The translations under genes were made by a program, and so were the position numbers. 64,000 bases of DNA from positions 186,001 to 250,000 of the forward strand of contig JBCBRM010000001.1 of the NCBI GenBank assembly GCA_039819665.1, in the 5' to 3' direction. This DNA comes from JAWPMV01 sp039819665. Its GTDB lineage: Bacteria > Bacteroidota > Bacteroidia > J057. The notes under the pieces are model-generated. The model was not told the origin of the DNA. It did no database searches and worked only from the letters and a program-made list of their open reading frames with translations. Below are positions 1-8,890 of the stretch, piece after piece. Each line of letters starts with the position of its first letter. Positions within the stretch are counted from its first letter, which is position 1.

Positions 1-1
1 T

Positions 2-1114
2 CTTTCACCAGAAAGATATAAGCCCCATGAAGAGAGCAATAAACGCTATACCCGCTATTCTTCGGGCGTAGCCATTATGATTGCTCCTTTCTTCCTGCTA
101 ACACATGCCCTCACAAGCATCGGCTTATTCGAAGGGCCCGCAGATGGGTATTCAGTTGTTTATAGCAATGGTATCGCCATAGCAGCCATTTTCTATTGTA
201 TGCTGGGCTTTTGGTTTTTGCGGAAAGTCCTGGATGAACATTTCTCTAAATGGACCACGGCTCTGACCATATTTGGGCTATATTTTGGAACTAATATGGT
301 TTATTACTCCTTTATGGAGCCGGCCATGTCACATATATATTCCTTCTGCCTCTTTGCATTACTTCTTTATGTGACTCCCAAAATCTATCAGAACCCGACG
401 CTCCGAAATCTTTTTTTGTTGGGCATTCTTATTGGGTTCATTACTCAAATCCGACTGACCAATTTCTGTATAGCTCTTTTCGTACTATTTTTCTCTATCC
501 AGAAAAAAGAAGACTTTGTAGATCGCTGGGACTTTATTCTCAAAAATTATCAAGCACTTCTGTTATTGATTCCGGGATTTATCATTCCCTGGATTCCGCA
601 GATGATGTATTGGTACCATGTTACAGGATCACCCTTGATCTTTTCCTATGGCTATACCCCGGAGAGCTTTTTTCCTTACAGAACACATCCCAAAATTTGG
701 CGGGTACTGATTGATGTTCAAAATGGCCTATTCATTTATGCCCCTATCCTCTTCCTCAGTTTGCTGGGAATGATACAAACTTCTTATAAAAATATCCTGA
801 ACGGTCCCCTGATTACCCTGATATTTATTCTCTTCACCTATATTTTTGGGGCCTATTCAGCCTGGTGGTTTGGGGGTGCTTATGGACATAGAGCCTATAT
901 TGAGTTCTTCCCATTTCTGGCAATCCCCATGGCCTATGTGATCGATCATTTGAAGAATATCCAGATCGTTTTCCGAAGTGCGATTTATGTAGTCCTACTT
1001 TGGTGGGTGGTTTATAGCGTACGTCTGACCTATTTATATCGCGGTCCCTGGGATGGCGCAAATTGGAACTGGACGACTTTTGAGCAGGTGCTGGATAAAG
1101 CCTGGCTTTTCTGA
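2..1114 (+). CDS. Multi-pass membrane protein, likely GT39-type glycosyltransferase (5' truncated by window edge)
   Basis: The frame is open from base 2 and the residues before the first in-window ATG (77) read as coding, so the true start lies outside the window. About 370 residues are visible with roughly nine hydrophobic segments joined by short loops. The YYSFMEP stretch, a GLFIYAP turn after a periplasmic-looking segment and the tryptophan-rich C-terminal helices resemble the dolichyl-phosphate-mannose (GT39/GT-C fold) enzymes of Bacteroidota, which transfer sugars from lipid carriers outside the inner membrane. The acidic catalytic residues of that fold would be in the missing N-terminus, so the function is an inference from overall shape. 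A polytopic protein of another family is the alternative. No clear terminator follows. Confidence 0.6.
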   Translation, partial: LSPERYKPHEESNKRYTRYSSGVAIMIAPFFLLTHALTSIGLFEGPADGYSVVYSNGIAIAAIFYCMLGFWFLRKVLDEHFSKWTTALTIFGLYFGTNMVYYSFMEPAMSHIYSFCLFALLLYVTPKIYQNPTLRNLFLLGILIGFITQIRLTNFCIALFVLFFSIQKKEDFVDRWDFILKNYQALLLLIPGFIIPWIPQMMYWYHVTGSPLIFSYGYTPESFFPYRTHPKIWRVLIDVQNGLFIYAPILFLSLLGMIQTSYKNILNGPLITLIFILFTYIFGAYSAWWFGGAYGHRAYIEFFPFLAIPMAYVIDHLKNIQIVFRSAIYVVLLWWVVYSVRLTYLYRGPWDGANWNWTTFEQVLDKAWLF

Positions 1115-1224
1115 TTTACAGGCATTTAACAAAAAATTAATCCACCTTCTTTCGATGAAATTCGTATCTTATATGTGTTGTGATCAGTCGAACACATAAA
1201 AAACGGATTTAAAACACTACTAAC

Positions 1225-1500
1225 ATGTTTTCACTAATTATTTGGGGTCTTATTGGGTTAGCCGCTGGAACCATTGCTAAAATGATTACTCCTCAGGACG
1301 AAAAAGGCGGTTGGGTTTCAACCATTGCTATTGGAATCGTTGGTTCTTTGGTTGGAGGTTTCATTGCCAGCTTTTTGGGTATCAATGCAAAATTGGGAAG
1401 CACCTGGTTAGGTGATCTCATAATTGCCACAGGTGGAGCGGTGCTGGTACTCTTTATCTACCACAAATACCTGAAAGATAAGCTGAACCTCCCTATCTAA
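1225..1500 (+). CDS. GlsB/YeaQ/YmgE family stress-associated membrane protein
   Basis: A 91-residue inner-membrane protein of the GlsB/YeaQ/YmgE (transglycosylase-associated) family. Three hydrophobic helices cover about residues 1-20, 28-50 and 62-84. The glycine-rich segments GLIGLAAGTIAKMI and GIVGSLVGGFIASFLG are the family hallmark, and the length is normal. Members are often induced by general or envelope stress, but no biochemical activity is firmly established. The gene stands alone. Its stop overlaps by 4 bp the stop of the convergent gene on the other strand, so the two transcripts must run into each other. The ATG at 1225 is the only sensible start because the first helix begins at residue 2. 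Confidence 0.9.
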   Translation: MFSLIIWGLIGLAAGTIAKMITPQDEKGGWVSTIAIGIVGSLVGGFIASFLGINAKLGSTWLGDLIIATGGAVLVLFIYHKYLKDKLNLPI

Positions 1501-3041
1501 TCAGCTAAATCTCTTTTTTTCGTTTGCCCAGCTTCAAAATCGAGGCTGGTTTGAGGGTTAAAGAAGCTTTCCGAAAAGGCTTCCTTCAAGCTTATATCCT
1601 CTTTTTTCGTCTGTATCCATAGATCGAAACGAATGACTTCGTGACTGATTGCTTTCCAACTATCAGAAACTTTCAGCCATAGCTCTAATTCTTCCAGTTC
1701 CTGAATCTCCGAATGGAAGTCAAAAGCGTGTTTTTCCAGCAAATAGAGATAGCGAAATATTTTTGCATGTCTTTCCTCTCCTTTATAGCGGGCCAAATGT
1801 TTTCGGAGGGATTCAATTCGTGAGCTCGCCAGATCAAACATTTCCATATCTAATAGGAGCATGATTTCATAAATGCGCATACTGCTATTCCAGCCTTTTT
1901 TATCTGCTAAAATTTCCTGTAAAAGTCCCAGACTTTGGAAAGCAGTTTTGAGATCTCCTTGTAAATGTTTTAGACAGGCTTCCAGATAATAAGTGAGTTC
2001 GACACTTTGGATTCTGCGTTTTTGTTTGCGGAACCATTGAATCTCCTGGAGTATTTTTTCCGCTTCTTCCCATTCCCCTAAATAAAGCTGGATAAAAAGG
2101 GCATATAAGGAAGCAGAAAAGTAATTGTACTTTTTGGGATGATAAAGTTCCCGGGCTTTAAGAGATGCATCCAGAGCAGCCGGGAAATTGTACACCAGAC
2201 ATTCTACGGCTGCTAACTTCAGGTAAGGGGTGCCCAATCTGTTTTTGGATCGCAAGCCTTTATTGCTGGAAACCAGATCAATCAATTCCTCTAAAGCCTC
2301 CTTCGCCAACTCATAATCCTGAGTTCCCTCATGCAAAGAAACCAAAAGATTGAGGTAAAAATAATGCGTACGAAGGGTATAATATGCTTCCAACCTTTCT
2401 TCCAGATGTTGCGTTTTTTCTTTTAACCAGTCAATAAGTTCCTCTGAAAAATGGCTATGACTTCGGGTTTTTAGGTTAAACTCATCAAAAACACCAATTC
2501 CCATCACATCTGTTTCATATTGCCGAAGCGTATTTTCAATTTCTCCCGAGTATTCCCAGGTCCCTTTCTGACGGGAAGCAGCAATATTCTGGAGGTAAAT
2601 GAGGGGCGGTAAACGAAATTCCGGGAGTCCCGCTTCTTCTGCTTGATGTTCGCATTTTTCAAAAATTTCCCGGGCGATGTCTTCCAGCCCTCTTTTTCTT
2701 AGCATCAAAGCCGAACTCATTTGTTTGATTATCCTCACTACTTCGTAGGCTGCAGGATCTTCTTTTAGCTCGTTATTGTTCTGGAGATTTACCCCTAAAG
2801 TCAGGGTTTCCTGCATCTTTTCCAGCAGGCGAGCCTTTAGCATAATAAAGGCTTTTGATTTAGGATTTCCGTACAGCTTTTCGGAAGCTTCAGCCTGGGT
2901 CAGGCCGGGATGTTTTTCGAGGAGCTCTACCAGCGCGAGGGCCTTATTACTCCCTTTTCCATGAAATGCGTTTAGAAAACTCTTGAGATATCTCAACTCC
3001 TGACGGGAGAGAGAAGTGAAAATTGCTTGTATTTTTTCCAA
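1497..3041 (-). CDS. Hypothetical alpha-helical (TPR-like) cytoplasmic protein
   Basis: I do not recognise a named family. The 514 residues have no signal peptide or membrane segment and are rich in Leu, Glu and Lys, with repeated helical pairs from about residue 110 to 470 that look like degenerate tetratricopeptide repeats (for example YNYFSASLYALFIQLYLGEW). The first 90 residues contain a short helical module, LSRQELRYLKSFLNAF, followed by LTQAEASEKLYG, which could be a small winged-helix or protein-binding element. Proteins of this shape are common single genes in Bacteroidota with no known role. It is divergent from the M3 peptidase gene (143 bp between starts) and convergent with the GlsB-type gene. 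A scaffold or adaptor role would be a guess. Confidence 0.75.
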   Translation of the reverse strand: MEKIQAIFTSLSRQELRYLKSFLNAFHGKGSNKALALVELLEKHPGLTQAEASEKLYGNPKSKAFIMLKARLLEKMQETLTLGVNLQNNNELKEDPAAYEVVRIIKQMSSALMLRKRGLEDIAREIFEKCEHQAEEAGLPEFRLPPLIYLQNIAASRQKGTWEYSGEIENTLRQYETDVMGIGVFDEFNLKTRSHSHFSEELIDWLKEKTQHLEERLEAYYTLRTHYFYLNLLVSLHEGTQDYELAKEALEELIDLVSSNKGLRSKNRLGTPYLKLAAVECLVYNFPAALDASLKARELYHPKKYNYFSASLYALFIQLYLGEWEEAEKILQEIQWFRKQKRRIQSVELTYYLEACLKHLQGDLKTAFQSLGLLQEILADKKGWNSSMRIYEIMLLLDMEMFDLASSRIESLRKHLARYKGEERHAKIFRYLYLLEKHAFDFHSEIQELEELELWLKVSDSWKAISHEVIRFDLWIQTKKEDISLKEAFSESFFNPQTSLDFEAGQTKKRDLAD

Positions 3042-3159
3042 TTTTTAAGATTAAAATGGGTAAATACACAGCGTCCTATCAACAAGATACAATTTTGGAA
3101 CAGTTTACGCCAGAATCTTGCATAGAAAAATAACATGCTTCGGCTTAGGACATTTTTTG

Positions 3160-3167
3160 TAGCTTTG
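3160..3167 (+). promoter_or_regulatory. Bacteroidota-type -7 promoter box for the M3 peptidase gene
   Basis: TAGCTTTG matches the TAnnTTTG -7 consensus of the Bacteroidota primary sigma factor exactly and lies 17 bp before the ATG at 3185, implying a leader of about 10 nt. No clear -33 TTG/TTTG element is seen at the usual spacing, so the site rests on the -7 box alone. Confidence 0.55.
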
Positions 3168-3184
3168 TCCCAAATTTCCTGAAC

Positions 3185-4921
3185 ATGCAAGAATTCTTAC
3201 AGATAAAAGATAATAAACTCGCACGTACATTTTTACCTACAGACTTTGAGATCACAGACTGGGAAAGCATAAAGATCTATTATGACCAGCTCATGGAAAC
3301 CGAGCCGGAGAGTGTAGAAGAGCTGGAAAAGTATCTGAAAAAGCGCAATGAACTTGATGGGATTGTTTCAGAAGAGTATGCCTGGCGCTACATTCGTATG
3401 ACCTGTAACACTCAGGACGAAAAGATAAAGGAAGCCTTCCAGTTTTTTGTAAAAGAGATTATCCCTCATATCTCGATATATGAGGATAAGCTGAATCGAA
3501 AATTAGCGGCAAATCCCTATTTCGATCAGCTGGATAATAATCTTTATTTGACCTTTACGCGTCAGGTCAAACGCGCAATAGAAATGTTTCGGGAAGCAAA
3601 TATTCCGCTGAGTACAGAAGTGCAAAGCCTTTCGCAGGAATATGGGAGTACCATGGGAGCAATGACCATAGAGCATGATGGAAAAGAACTTACGCTACAA
3701 CAGGCCGGTAAGTATATGGAAGATCGGGATCAATCGGTACGTGAGGAAGTGTGGAAAAAGCTGGCAGAAAGAAGAGGAAAGGATTCCGAAAAGCTACAAA
3801 ATCTTTTTGACCAATTGCTTCAACGAAGAAATCAAATGGCCAAGAATACAGGCTATGATTCTTATACACGCTATAAGTTCGATAAGATGGGGCGCTTTGA
3901 TTACCAGCCTGCGGATACAAAGGATTTCCACAATGCGGTTGAGAAAGTGGTGAAACCCATCTACCAGGAACTTTTACAAGAAAGAAGAAGATTGCTGGGA
4001 CTCTCAGAATTGAGGCCCTGGGACCTTAGCGTAGATATTTTCGGAGAAGTTCCTCTCAAGCCTTTCGAAGGGGCAGATCAATTGCTGGAAAAGTCAGTTG
4101 AAGCTTTGACCCATGTAAGAGAAGAGCTGGGGGAAATGATCCGCATCATGGATAAAAAAGGTTTCCTGGATTTGGATAGTCGAGTGGGTAAAGCTCCGGG
4201 AGGATATAATTATCCTTTGATGGAAACTGGTATTCCCTTCATCTTTATGAATGCGGCCGGTACGCAAACGGATGTAATTACCATGCTTCATGAAAGTGGA
4301 CATGCAGTGCATTCATTTGTAACCCGTAATATCGGTCTGAATGCGCTCAAGCAGCCGCCTTCAGAAGTTGCAGAGCTGGCCTCTATGAGTATGGAGCTTT
4401 TGTGTCTGGACTATTATGATGCCTTCTACAAAGATTCAACCTCTTTGATTCGTGCTCAGAAAGGTCAATTGGTACGCTGTATCACCATTTTTCCCTGGGT
4501 AGCTACCATAGATGCTTTTCAACAGTGGACCTATGATAATCCTGAGCATACGCATGAAGAAAGAAATGCGGCCTTTGATGAGCTTTATGTTCGCTTTCAT
4601 GGTGAGACCGTAAATTGGGAGGGGTTTGAAGACATTCGCAGAAATCTTTGGCTTAAACAGATGCACATTTTCGAAGTGCCATTTTACTATATCGAATATG
4701 CCATTGCTCAATTAGGTGCGCTGGCTGTTTGGAGAAACTTTAAGCAAGACCCTACAGGAGGATTGGAACAATACCTAAGTGCACTCAAGTTGGGCTATAC
4801 ACGGACTATCCCTGAGATTTATAAGGAAGCAGGAATACGGTTTGATTTTTCTGAAGACTATATGCGGGAAGCGGTAGAATTTTGTTTGAAAGAATACCAG
4901 GGTCTATCAGTTGTCAACTAG
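3185..4921 (+). CDS. pepF: M3 family oligoendopeptidase
   Basis: Cytoplasmic zinc metallopeptidase of the M3B (PepF) family, which cleaves short peptides released by larger proteases. The zinc motif HESGH is at residues 369-373 (His369, Glu370, His373), and the SEVAELASMSMELL stretch at about 393-406 supplies the third zinc ligand. The 578-residue length fits the family, and there is no signal peptide. The long helical N-terminal half (about 1-340) is the usual lid over the active site. The start at 3185 is supported by the promoter-like TAGCTTTG just upstream. The gene is monocistronic and its end overlaps the convergent gene by 8 bp. PepF-type rather than Dcp/thimet type is inferred from length and the region around the motif. 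Confidence 0.93.
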   Translation: MQEFLQIKDNKLARTFLPTDFEITDWESIKIYYDQLMETEPESVEELEKYLKKRNELDGIVSEEYAWRYIRMTCNTQDEKIKEAFQFFVKEIIPHISIYEDKLNRKLAANPYFDQLDNNLYLTFTRQVKRAIEMFREANIPLSTEVQSLSQEYGSTMGAMTIEHDGKELTLQQAGKYMEDRDQSVREEVWKKLAERRGKDSEKLQNLFDQLLQRRNQMAKNTGYDSYTRYKFDKMGRFDYQPADTKDFHNAVEKVVKPIYQELLQERRRLLGLSELRPWDLSVDIFGEVPLKPFEGADQLLEKSVEALTHVREELGEMIRIMDKKGFLDLDSRVGKAPGGYNYPLMETGIPFIFMNAAGTQTDVITMLHESGHAVHSFVTRNIGLNALKQPPSEVAELASMSMELLCLDYYDAFYKDSTSLIRAQKGQLVRCITIFPWVATIDAFQQWTYDNPEHTHEERNAAFDELYVRFHGETVNWEGFEDIRRNLWLKQMHIFEVPFYYIEYAIAQLGALAVWRNFKQDPTGGLEQYLSALKLGYTRTIPEIYKEAGIRFDFSEDYMREAVEFCLKEYQGLSVVN

Positions 4922-5417
4922 CCCCTTCGATCTCGACAAATACTGAGCTAGTCTTGTTATTGTAAAACATAAAGATTTCCATGTACTTGCGCTTTTTATT
5001 GTTAAAAGCCTTGGCACGGACTCCTTTATCGCTGAACTCCCTGGCAACCGTCTGGGCTAATTCCGGATTCTCTTCCATATTGGCTTTATTCGCAGAATTG
5101 GTGATGGATTCTTTAAAATAGGCGAAAAGGGTTCTCCTTTTGTCAACACTCCAACCAATATGCTGCTTACGGATATGGTAGATCTTCCCTCTTTTGGTGG
5201 TGATAATAATTCTTAGGGTATAGGAAGAATCTATTTCCTGACGGAAAAACGTAACAGGACCTTCTCTGTTCTCAAATTTCATCCCGCTTTCTATCCGACC
5301 GGGCATGGCTCGTTTGATTAGTTCTTTTTCTGACATCCCAACCTTTAATTCTAAAACCTGCGTATAGAGTAAAGGTGTACATAGGAGGAAAAAGGCACAG
5401 ATGATACTTGTCCTCAT
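4914..5417 (-). CDS. Hypothetical exported protein
   Basis: A 167-residue protein starting at the ATG at 5417. An upstream ATG at 5483 is in frame but would bury the signal peptide MRTSIICAFFLLCTPLLYTQ. After cleavage the mature part (about 145 residues) begins VLELKVGMSEKELI, which looks like the start of a small alpha/beta fold of the type found in secreted Bacteroidota proteins, such as BamE-like or SmpA-like modules where KVGMSEKEL is a common helix opener. Basic residues are concentrated near the C-terminus (FNNKKRKYMEIFMFYNNK). I do not recognise the family. It lies divergent from the ctpA gene, with a shared 204 bp regulatory gap, and overlaps the pepF stop by 8 bp. Confidence 0.65.
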   Translation of the reverse strand: MRTSIICAFFLLCTPLLYTQVLELKVGMSEKELIKRAMPGRIESGMKFENREGPVTFFRQEIDSSYTLRIIITTKRGKIYHIRKQHIGWSVDKRRTLFAYFKESITNSANKANMEENPELAQTVAREFSDKGVRAKAFNNKKRKYMEIFMFYNNKTSSVFVEIEGAS

Positions 5418-5598
5418 GAGATTGGATTGTTGTTTATAGTAGTTTGTCGAAATTTCCTTGAATACTGGTATCCCCACACTCAAAACTTAAGTTAAAGAAT
5501 AATGTAGGAATATTGCATGTTACAATCCTGAAAAAATCTCAATAGAAAGGGAAAAAGGGCGTAAATTTGTGTAAACCCAAAGAAAAAAACGTACCTTA

Positions 5599-5606
5599 TA
5601 TCTTTG
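5599..5606 (+). promoter_or_regulatory. -7 promoter box for the S41 protease gene
   Basis: TATCTTTG is an exact TAnnTTTG match ending 15 bp before the ATG at 5622. Its position argues for the ATG at 5622 rather than the TTG at 5604 as the start codon, because the TTG lies inside the promoter box. No matching -33 element is seen at standard spacing. Confidence 0.55.
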
Positions 5607-5621
5607 CTGAAGATCGTATAC

Positions 5622-7292
5622 ATGAAAGTTATCTCAACAAAACGATTCTGGTTTGTTCTGCTCCTTAGTGCCACATTCCTCTTAGGATTTCGTGCAGGTG
5701 ATCTATTCGAAATTGCCAAGAGTATGGACATTTTTGGCAAGGTTTATACAGAGATCAATACGGTTTTTGTGGACGAAACCAATCCTACTGAGCTTATGCG
5801 AACCGGGATTGATTCTATGCTTAAGAATCTTGATCCCTATACCAATTACTTCAGCGAAAGTCAGATTGAAACTTCCAAGATATTCAGTACCGGAGAATAT
5901 AGCAGCATAGGTGCAGAAGTAGGCTTGAGAGGAGAGAGAATTCTTTTGCTGGAACTCTTTGAAAAAAGCCCGGCTTTTGAAGCAGGACTATTGGTAGGAG
6001 ATCAAATCATGCGTATTGATCAAGAAGAAGTTTTTGAATCCGGAATGAGTTTGGATGATGTAAATAGTCTGTTGCTGGGCGAAAGAGGTTCTAAGCTGAC
6101 TCTTACTATAAAACGTCCTGGAGAAACAGAACTGAAAAGTATAGAAGTTAGTCGAGGAGGAACTGAGACGCAGGCGGAGAATGTACCTTATTATGACATG
6201 GCTACCTCTGAAGTTGGATATATCCTTCAAACAGGCTTCATGAGCAATGCCGGTCGAGAAGTCGCTACGGCCCTTAAAAAACTACAGGAAGAAAATCCTG
6301 ATATGAAAGCTGTAATCCTGGATCTCAGAGGGAATCCGGGGGGACAGTTGAATGAAGCCGTCAATGTCTCCAATGTATTCATTCCCCAAAACGAGCTTAT
6401 CACGGAAATGAAAGGCCGGAGTAAAACCTCCAAAGCCAAATTTTATACCCGTATGCCAGCCATAGATGAAGAGATTCCTTTAGCAGTTTTGGTAAATGGA
6501 AGCTCTGCCAGTGCTTCTGAAATAGTTTCTGGTTCTATTCAGGATTTGGATAGGGGAGTGGTAGTAGGGCAAAGGAGCTTCGGTAAAGGCCTTGTACAGA
6601 ATTTTCGTCCTCTGAGCTACAATACTCAGATGAAAGTAACTATCGCGCGTTATTACACACCCAGTGGCCGCTGTATCCAGGCAATCGATTATTCCAATCG
6701 AAAGGAAGATGGAAGCGTGAGTAAAGTAGCTGATGAGCAAATCTCCGAATTTAAAACTCGCAATGGACGCCCTGTTTTTGATGGAGGAGGGGTAATGCCA
6801 GATCTGCCCATTGAAAAGAAAGATAAACCCCCGGTGCTAAATGCCCTCACCGAGCAAGGCTTCATTTTTGATTTTGTTACCGCTTTTGCGCAGGAAAACG
6901 ATAGCATCGAAGGCCCTCGAGATTTTAGACTTACGGATAAGATTTACGAAGACTTCAGCAAGTTTGTCAAGGAAAAAGGCCTTCAGTTCTCAACCCTCTC
7001 TGAAAGCCAAATCGAAAAACTTCAGAAATCTCTGGAAAGAAATGGCTATAACGGAGATATGGAATCTTTATTGGCCGGGGTAGAGGATAAGCTTGAAGCA
7101 GAAAAAAAGCAGGATCTGTTGCGTCATAAGGAAGCAATAAAGCGTGAACTAAAACGCGAGATCATCAATCGGTACTATTTCAAGCAGGGAGTCCTTGAAT
7201 CTGCATTTGTTGATGATCCTGTCATCCTGAAAGCCGTTGAGACGGTTCTTGACGAAGAGGCATATAAAAAAATCCTTATTGGTCAGAATTAA
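5622..7292 (+). CDS. ctpA: C-terminal processing peptidase (S41 family, PDZ)
   Basis: Membrane-anchored periplasmic serine protease of the S41A (CtpA/Prc) family, which trims or degrades proteins from their C-termini. The order is an N-terminal membrane anchor (about residues 5-22), helical cap, PDZ domain (about 85-170, with ILLLELFEKSPAFEAGLLVG) and protease core (about 190-400). The catalytic Ser lies in NGSSASASEIV and the Lys in GQRSFGKGLVQ, and the DLRGNPGGQL motif is intact. A basic, helical C-terminal extension of about 160 residues follows the core, as in other Bacteroidota members. The start at 5622 is chosen over a TTG at 5604 because a TATCTTTG promoter box covers the TTG. The gene is monocistronic. 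Confidence 0.93.
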   Translation: MKVISTKRFWFVLLLSATFLLGFRAGDLFEIAKSMDIFGKVYTEINTVFVDETNPTELMRTGIDSMLKNLDPYTNYFSESQIETSKIFSTGEYSSIGAEVGLRGERILLLELFEKSPAFEAGLLVGDQIMRIDQEEVFESGMSLDDVNSLLLGERGSKLTLTIKRPGETELKSIEVSRGGTETQAENVPYYDMATSEVGYILQTGFMSNAGREVATALKKLQEENPDMKAVILDLRGNPGGQLNEAVNVSNVFIPQNELITEMKGRSKTSKAKFYTRMPAIDEEIPLAVLVNGSSASASEIVSGSIQDLDRGVVVGQRSFGKGLVQNFRPLSYNTQMKVTIARYYTPSGRCIQAIDYSNRKEDGSVSKVADEQISEFKTRNGRPVFDGGGVMPDLPIEKKDKPPVLNALTEQGFIFDFVTAFAQENDSIEGPRDFRLTDKIYEDFSKFVKEKGLQFSTLSESQIEKLQKSLERNGYNGDMESLLAGVEDKLEAEKKQDLLRHKEAIKRELKREIINRYYFKQGVLESAFVDDPVILKAVETVLDEEAYKKILIGQN

Positions 7293-7872
7293 TTCCACTT
7301 GTCTGCAATACTGGGCAATTCTTTTTTCTTAATTAAGTACGCAAAATTTAATCTTAGGCTATTTGACCTAGTTGGTTTTTTACCTCTTTTTTTCGAGTGG
7401 AACCTAGTCTGATTGGTATTAAGTGGTTGATTTGCAATGCATTGTGTTTGTGGGTTTGAGGTTTGAGCTAATTGTTTGTGATGAAATGTTGCATTATTAA
7501 AATCCATAATATTTGGAATCCGTAAATTCTTAGGTCAAGAAATTTATAACTGGCCTTTTTCTTGCTGGAAGATAAGGATAGAATAATAGCAGCTAGCTTT
7601 TTGCCTGGGAAATGAAAGGAAATACTCAAGGAAATTTTGTAAAGGTCAGCCTTTACATCCAACATTTTATTAACTTGCATCTAGGTGTCCTGATATTGGA
7701 CATTTTATATCTCCACAAGCAGCAATACCTTCCCATTTATTTTGAAAAAAGAGTCTGGAATTCTTTAGAAAGTCCTTTTAGGGTTTTCTCTAAAGACAAT
7801 TTTTGGGCTATGACCAGAGTTTTTGCTTTAGGTCAGGGTAACTAAATTAGGTCAAATAGGTCGAGTTTACAC
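7293..7872. other. 580 bp intergenic region, AT-rich, with repeated TAGGTCA sites
   Basis: No convincing gene is present; the longest frames (60-77 codons) have no RBS, family signature or codon pattern. The heptamer TAGGTCA occurs four times: on the minus strand at 7364-7370 and on the plus strand at 7531-7537, 7829-7835 and 7848-7854, with a further TAGGTC at 7857-7862. A short hairpin with arms TCTTTAGA / TCTAAAGA spans 7762-7796. The region probably carries the ctpA transcript end and the control region of the TetR gene. Confidence 0.6.
7828..7862 (+). promoter_or_regulatory. Candidate operator: repeated TTAGGTCA before the TetR gene
   Basis: Two exact TTAGGTCA octamers (7828-7835 and 7847-7854) are spaced 19 bp start to start, close to two helical turns, and a TAGGTC half follows 10 bp later, ending 10 bp before the tetR ATG. 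The phasing suggests direct-repeat binding on one DNA face, by the TetR protein itself or another regulator. TetR proteins usually bind inverted repeats, so this is an inference. Confidence 0.4.
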
Positions 7873-8499
7873 ATGTCGAAAACAAAAGAAAAAATCCTCG
7901 ATGTGGCTCTGGTTCTTTTCAATCAGGACGGGCTTGCTAACATCACCTTGCGAAAGATTGCGGGATTTATGGGAATCAGCCAGGGAAACCTGAATTATCA
8001 CTACCGAAAACGGGCTGACATCATCGAGGCCCTTTACTTTCGCTTTGCAGCAGCGGTGGATGAAAAGATTGCCGAAATTATTCAAAGAGATGACCTTAAT
8101 TGGGCGTATCTCAAAGTCTATATGGCCGAGATGATCGGAATATTTTTTGATTACCGATTTATTTTTCTTGATTTCAGCCATTTGATGAGAGACTATCCCA
8201 AAATCAGAGAACATTATATAGAGGTGCTGGTAAAACGGGATCGGGAATTTCCGGGAATGTTCAAGATTTTGGAAGGAATGGGCGTATTTAGAAAAGAAGC
8301 CTTTCCCGGACAATTTCTGCGTCTATATCAGCGTATCCAGTTACTGAATGATTTCTTGCTTTCTCATGCTGAAGTAAAGGGTCATTTGGATAGAAAGGTG
8401 GTGGCAGAAAATTATGTAAATATGGTTACTTCAGAGATTTATCCCTATTTGGTTGAAAATATCCAAAACGATATCAGGAAGGATTTGATTCTAACTTAG
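7873..8499 (+). CDS. TetR/AcrR family transcriptional regulator
   Basis: A 208-residue DNA-binding regulator. The N-terminal helix-turn-helix (about residues 5-50) is canonical: EKILDVALVLFNQDGLANIT, then LRKIAGFMGISQGNLNYHYR. The C-terminal 150 residues form a ligand or dimer domain rich in aromatic residues (FFDYRFIFLDFSHLM), as in TetR proteins sensing hydrophobic compounds. The NLNYHYRKR recognition helix resembles Bacteroidota members that act near fatty-acid or lipid genes, though no target gene is adjacent. The upstream 35 bp carry repeated TTAGGTCA sequences, which may be its own operator. The 3' end overlaps the convergent four-helix gene by 26 bp. Confidence 0.92.
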   Translation: MSKTKEKILDVALVLFNQDGLANITLRKIAGFMGISQGNLNYHYRKRADIIEALYFRFAAAVDEKIAEIIQRDDLNWAYLKVYMAEMIGIFFDYRFIFLDFSHLMRDYPKIREHYIEVLVKRDREFPGMFKILEGMGVFRKEAFPGQFLRLYQRIQLLNDFLLSHAEVKGHLDRKVVAENYVNMVTSEIYPYLVENIQNDIRKDLILT

Positions 8500-8887
8500 C
8501 TTTCCAAAAGCTAAGTAGGCCATGCAGAGAAACACCTGCGAGCATGAGGTATAACCCCATTCTGCTAAAAGGTCTTTCTATTTCGCTACTCGGCATCTCG
8601 TGAAAAAAACTATAATGAAAAGCAGCTGTTGCAGAGAACATAAGCAAAGAAGAGAACACTTGTATATATTTATGTGGGACCTGCTTATACGGTTTGAAAT
8701 AGACACCAATTGAAATATGGATCAAACTTGTCAGCAGCAGATAGATATGTTCTGCCCTGAAAACCATTCTTTCAAATAGTTCCAGATCCTGGAGGCTACT
8801 GAATCCATGCTGCATATATTGCCCACTCAGGATAAATATGATCAGAAGTAATATTCCCCCAAAGAAGTGTAGTCTCTTAAGTAGCAT
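8474..8887 (-). CDS. Hypothetical four-helix membrane protein
   Basis: A 137-residue integral membrane protein with four hydrophobic segments at about residues 7-24, 45-63, 75-92 and 108-128. No catalytic motif is visible; several His residues (HIYLLLTSLIH, FHYSFFHE) lie in or beside the helices and could bind heme or metal, but nothing proves it. It is the last gene of a three-gene operon (9398-10006, 8891-9397, 8474-8887) with 0-3 bp spacing, downstream of a GNAT enzyme. Its end overlaps the TetR gene by 26 bp on the other strand. No family is recognised. Confidence 0.7.
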   Translation of the reverse strand: MLLKRLHFFGGILLLIIFILSGQYMQHGFSSLQDLELFERMVFRAEHIYLLLTSLIHISIGVYFKPYKQVPHKYIQVFSSLLMFSATAAFHYSFFHEMPSSEIERPFSRMGLYLMLAGVSLHGLLSFWKAKLESNPS

Positions 8888-8890
8888 GCT

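Noticed and set aside
7612..7845. Plus-strand 77-codon frame upstream of tetR
   Set aside because: Irregular composition and no homology signature; overlaps the TTAGGTCA sites that look regulatory.
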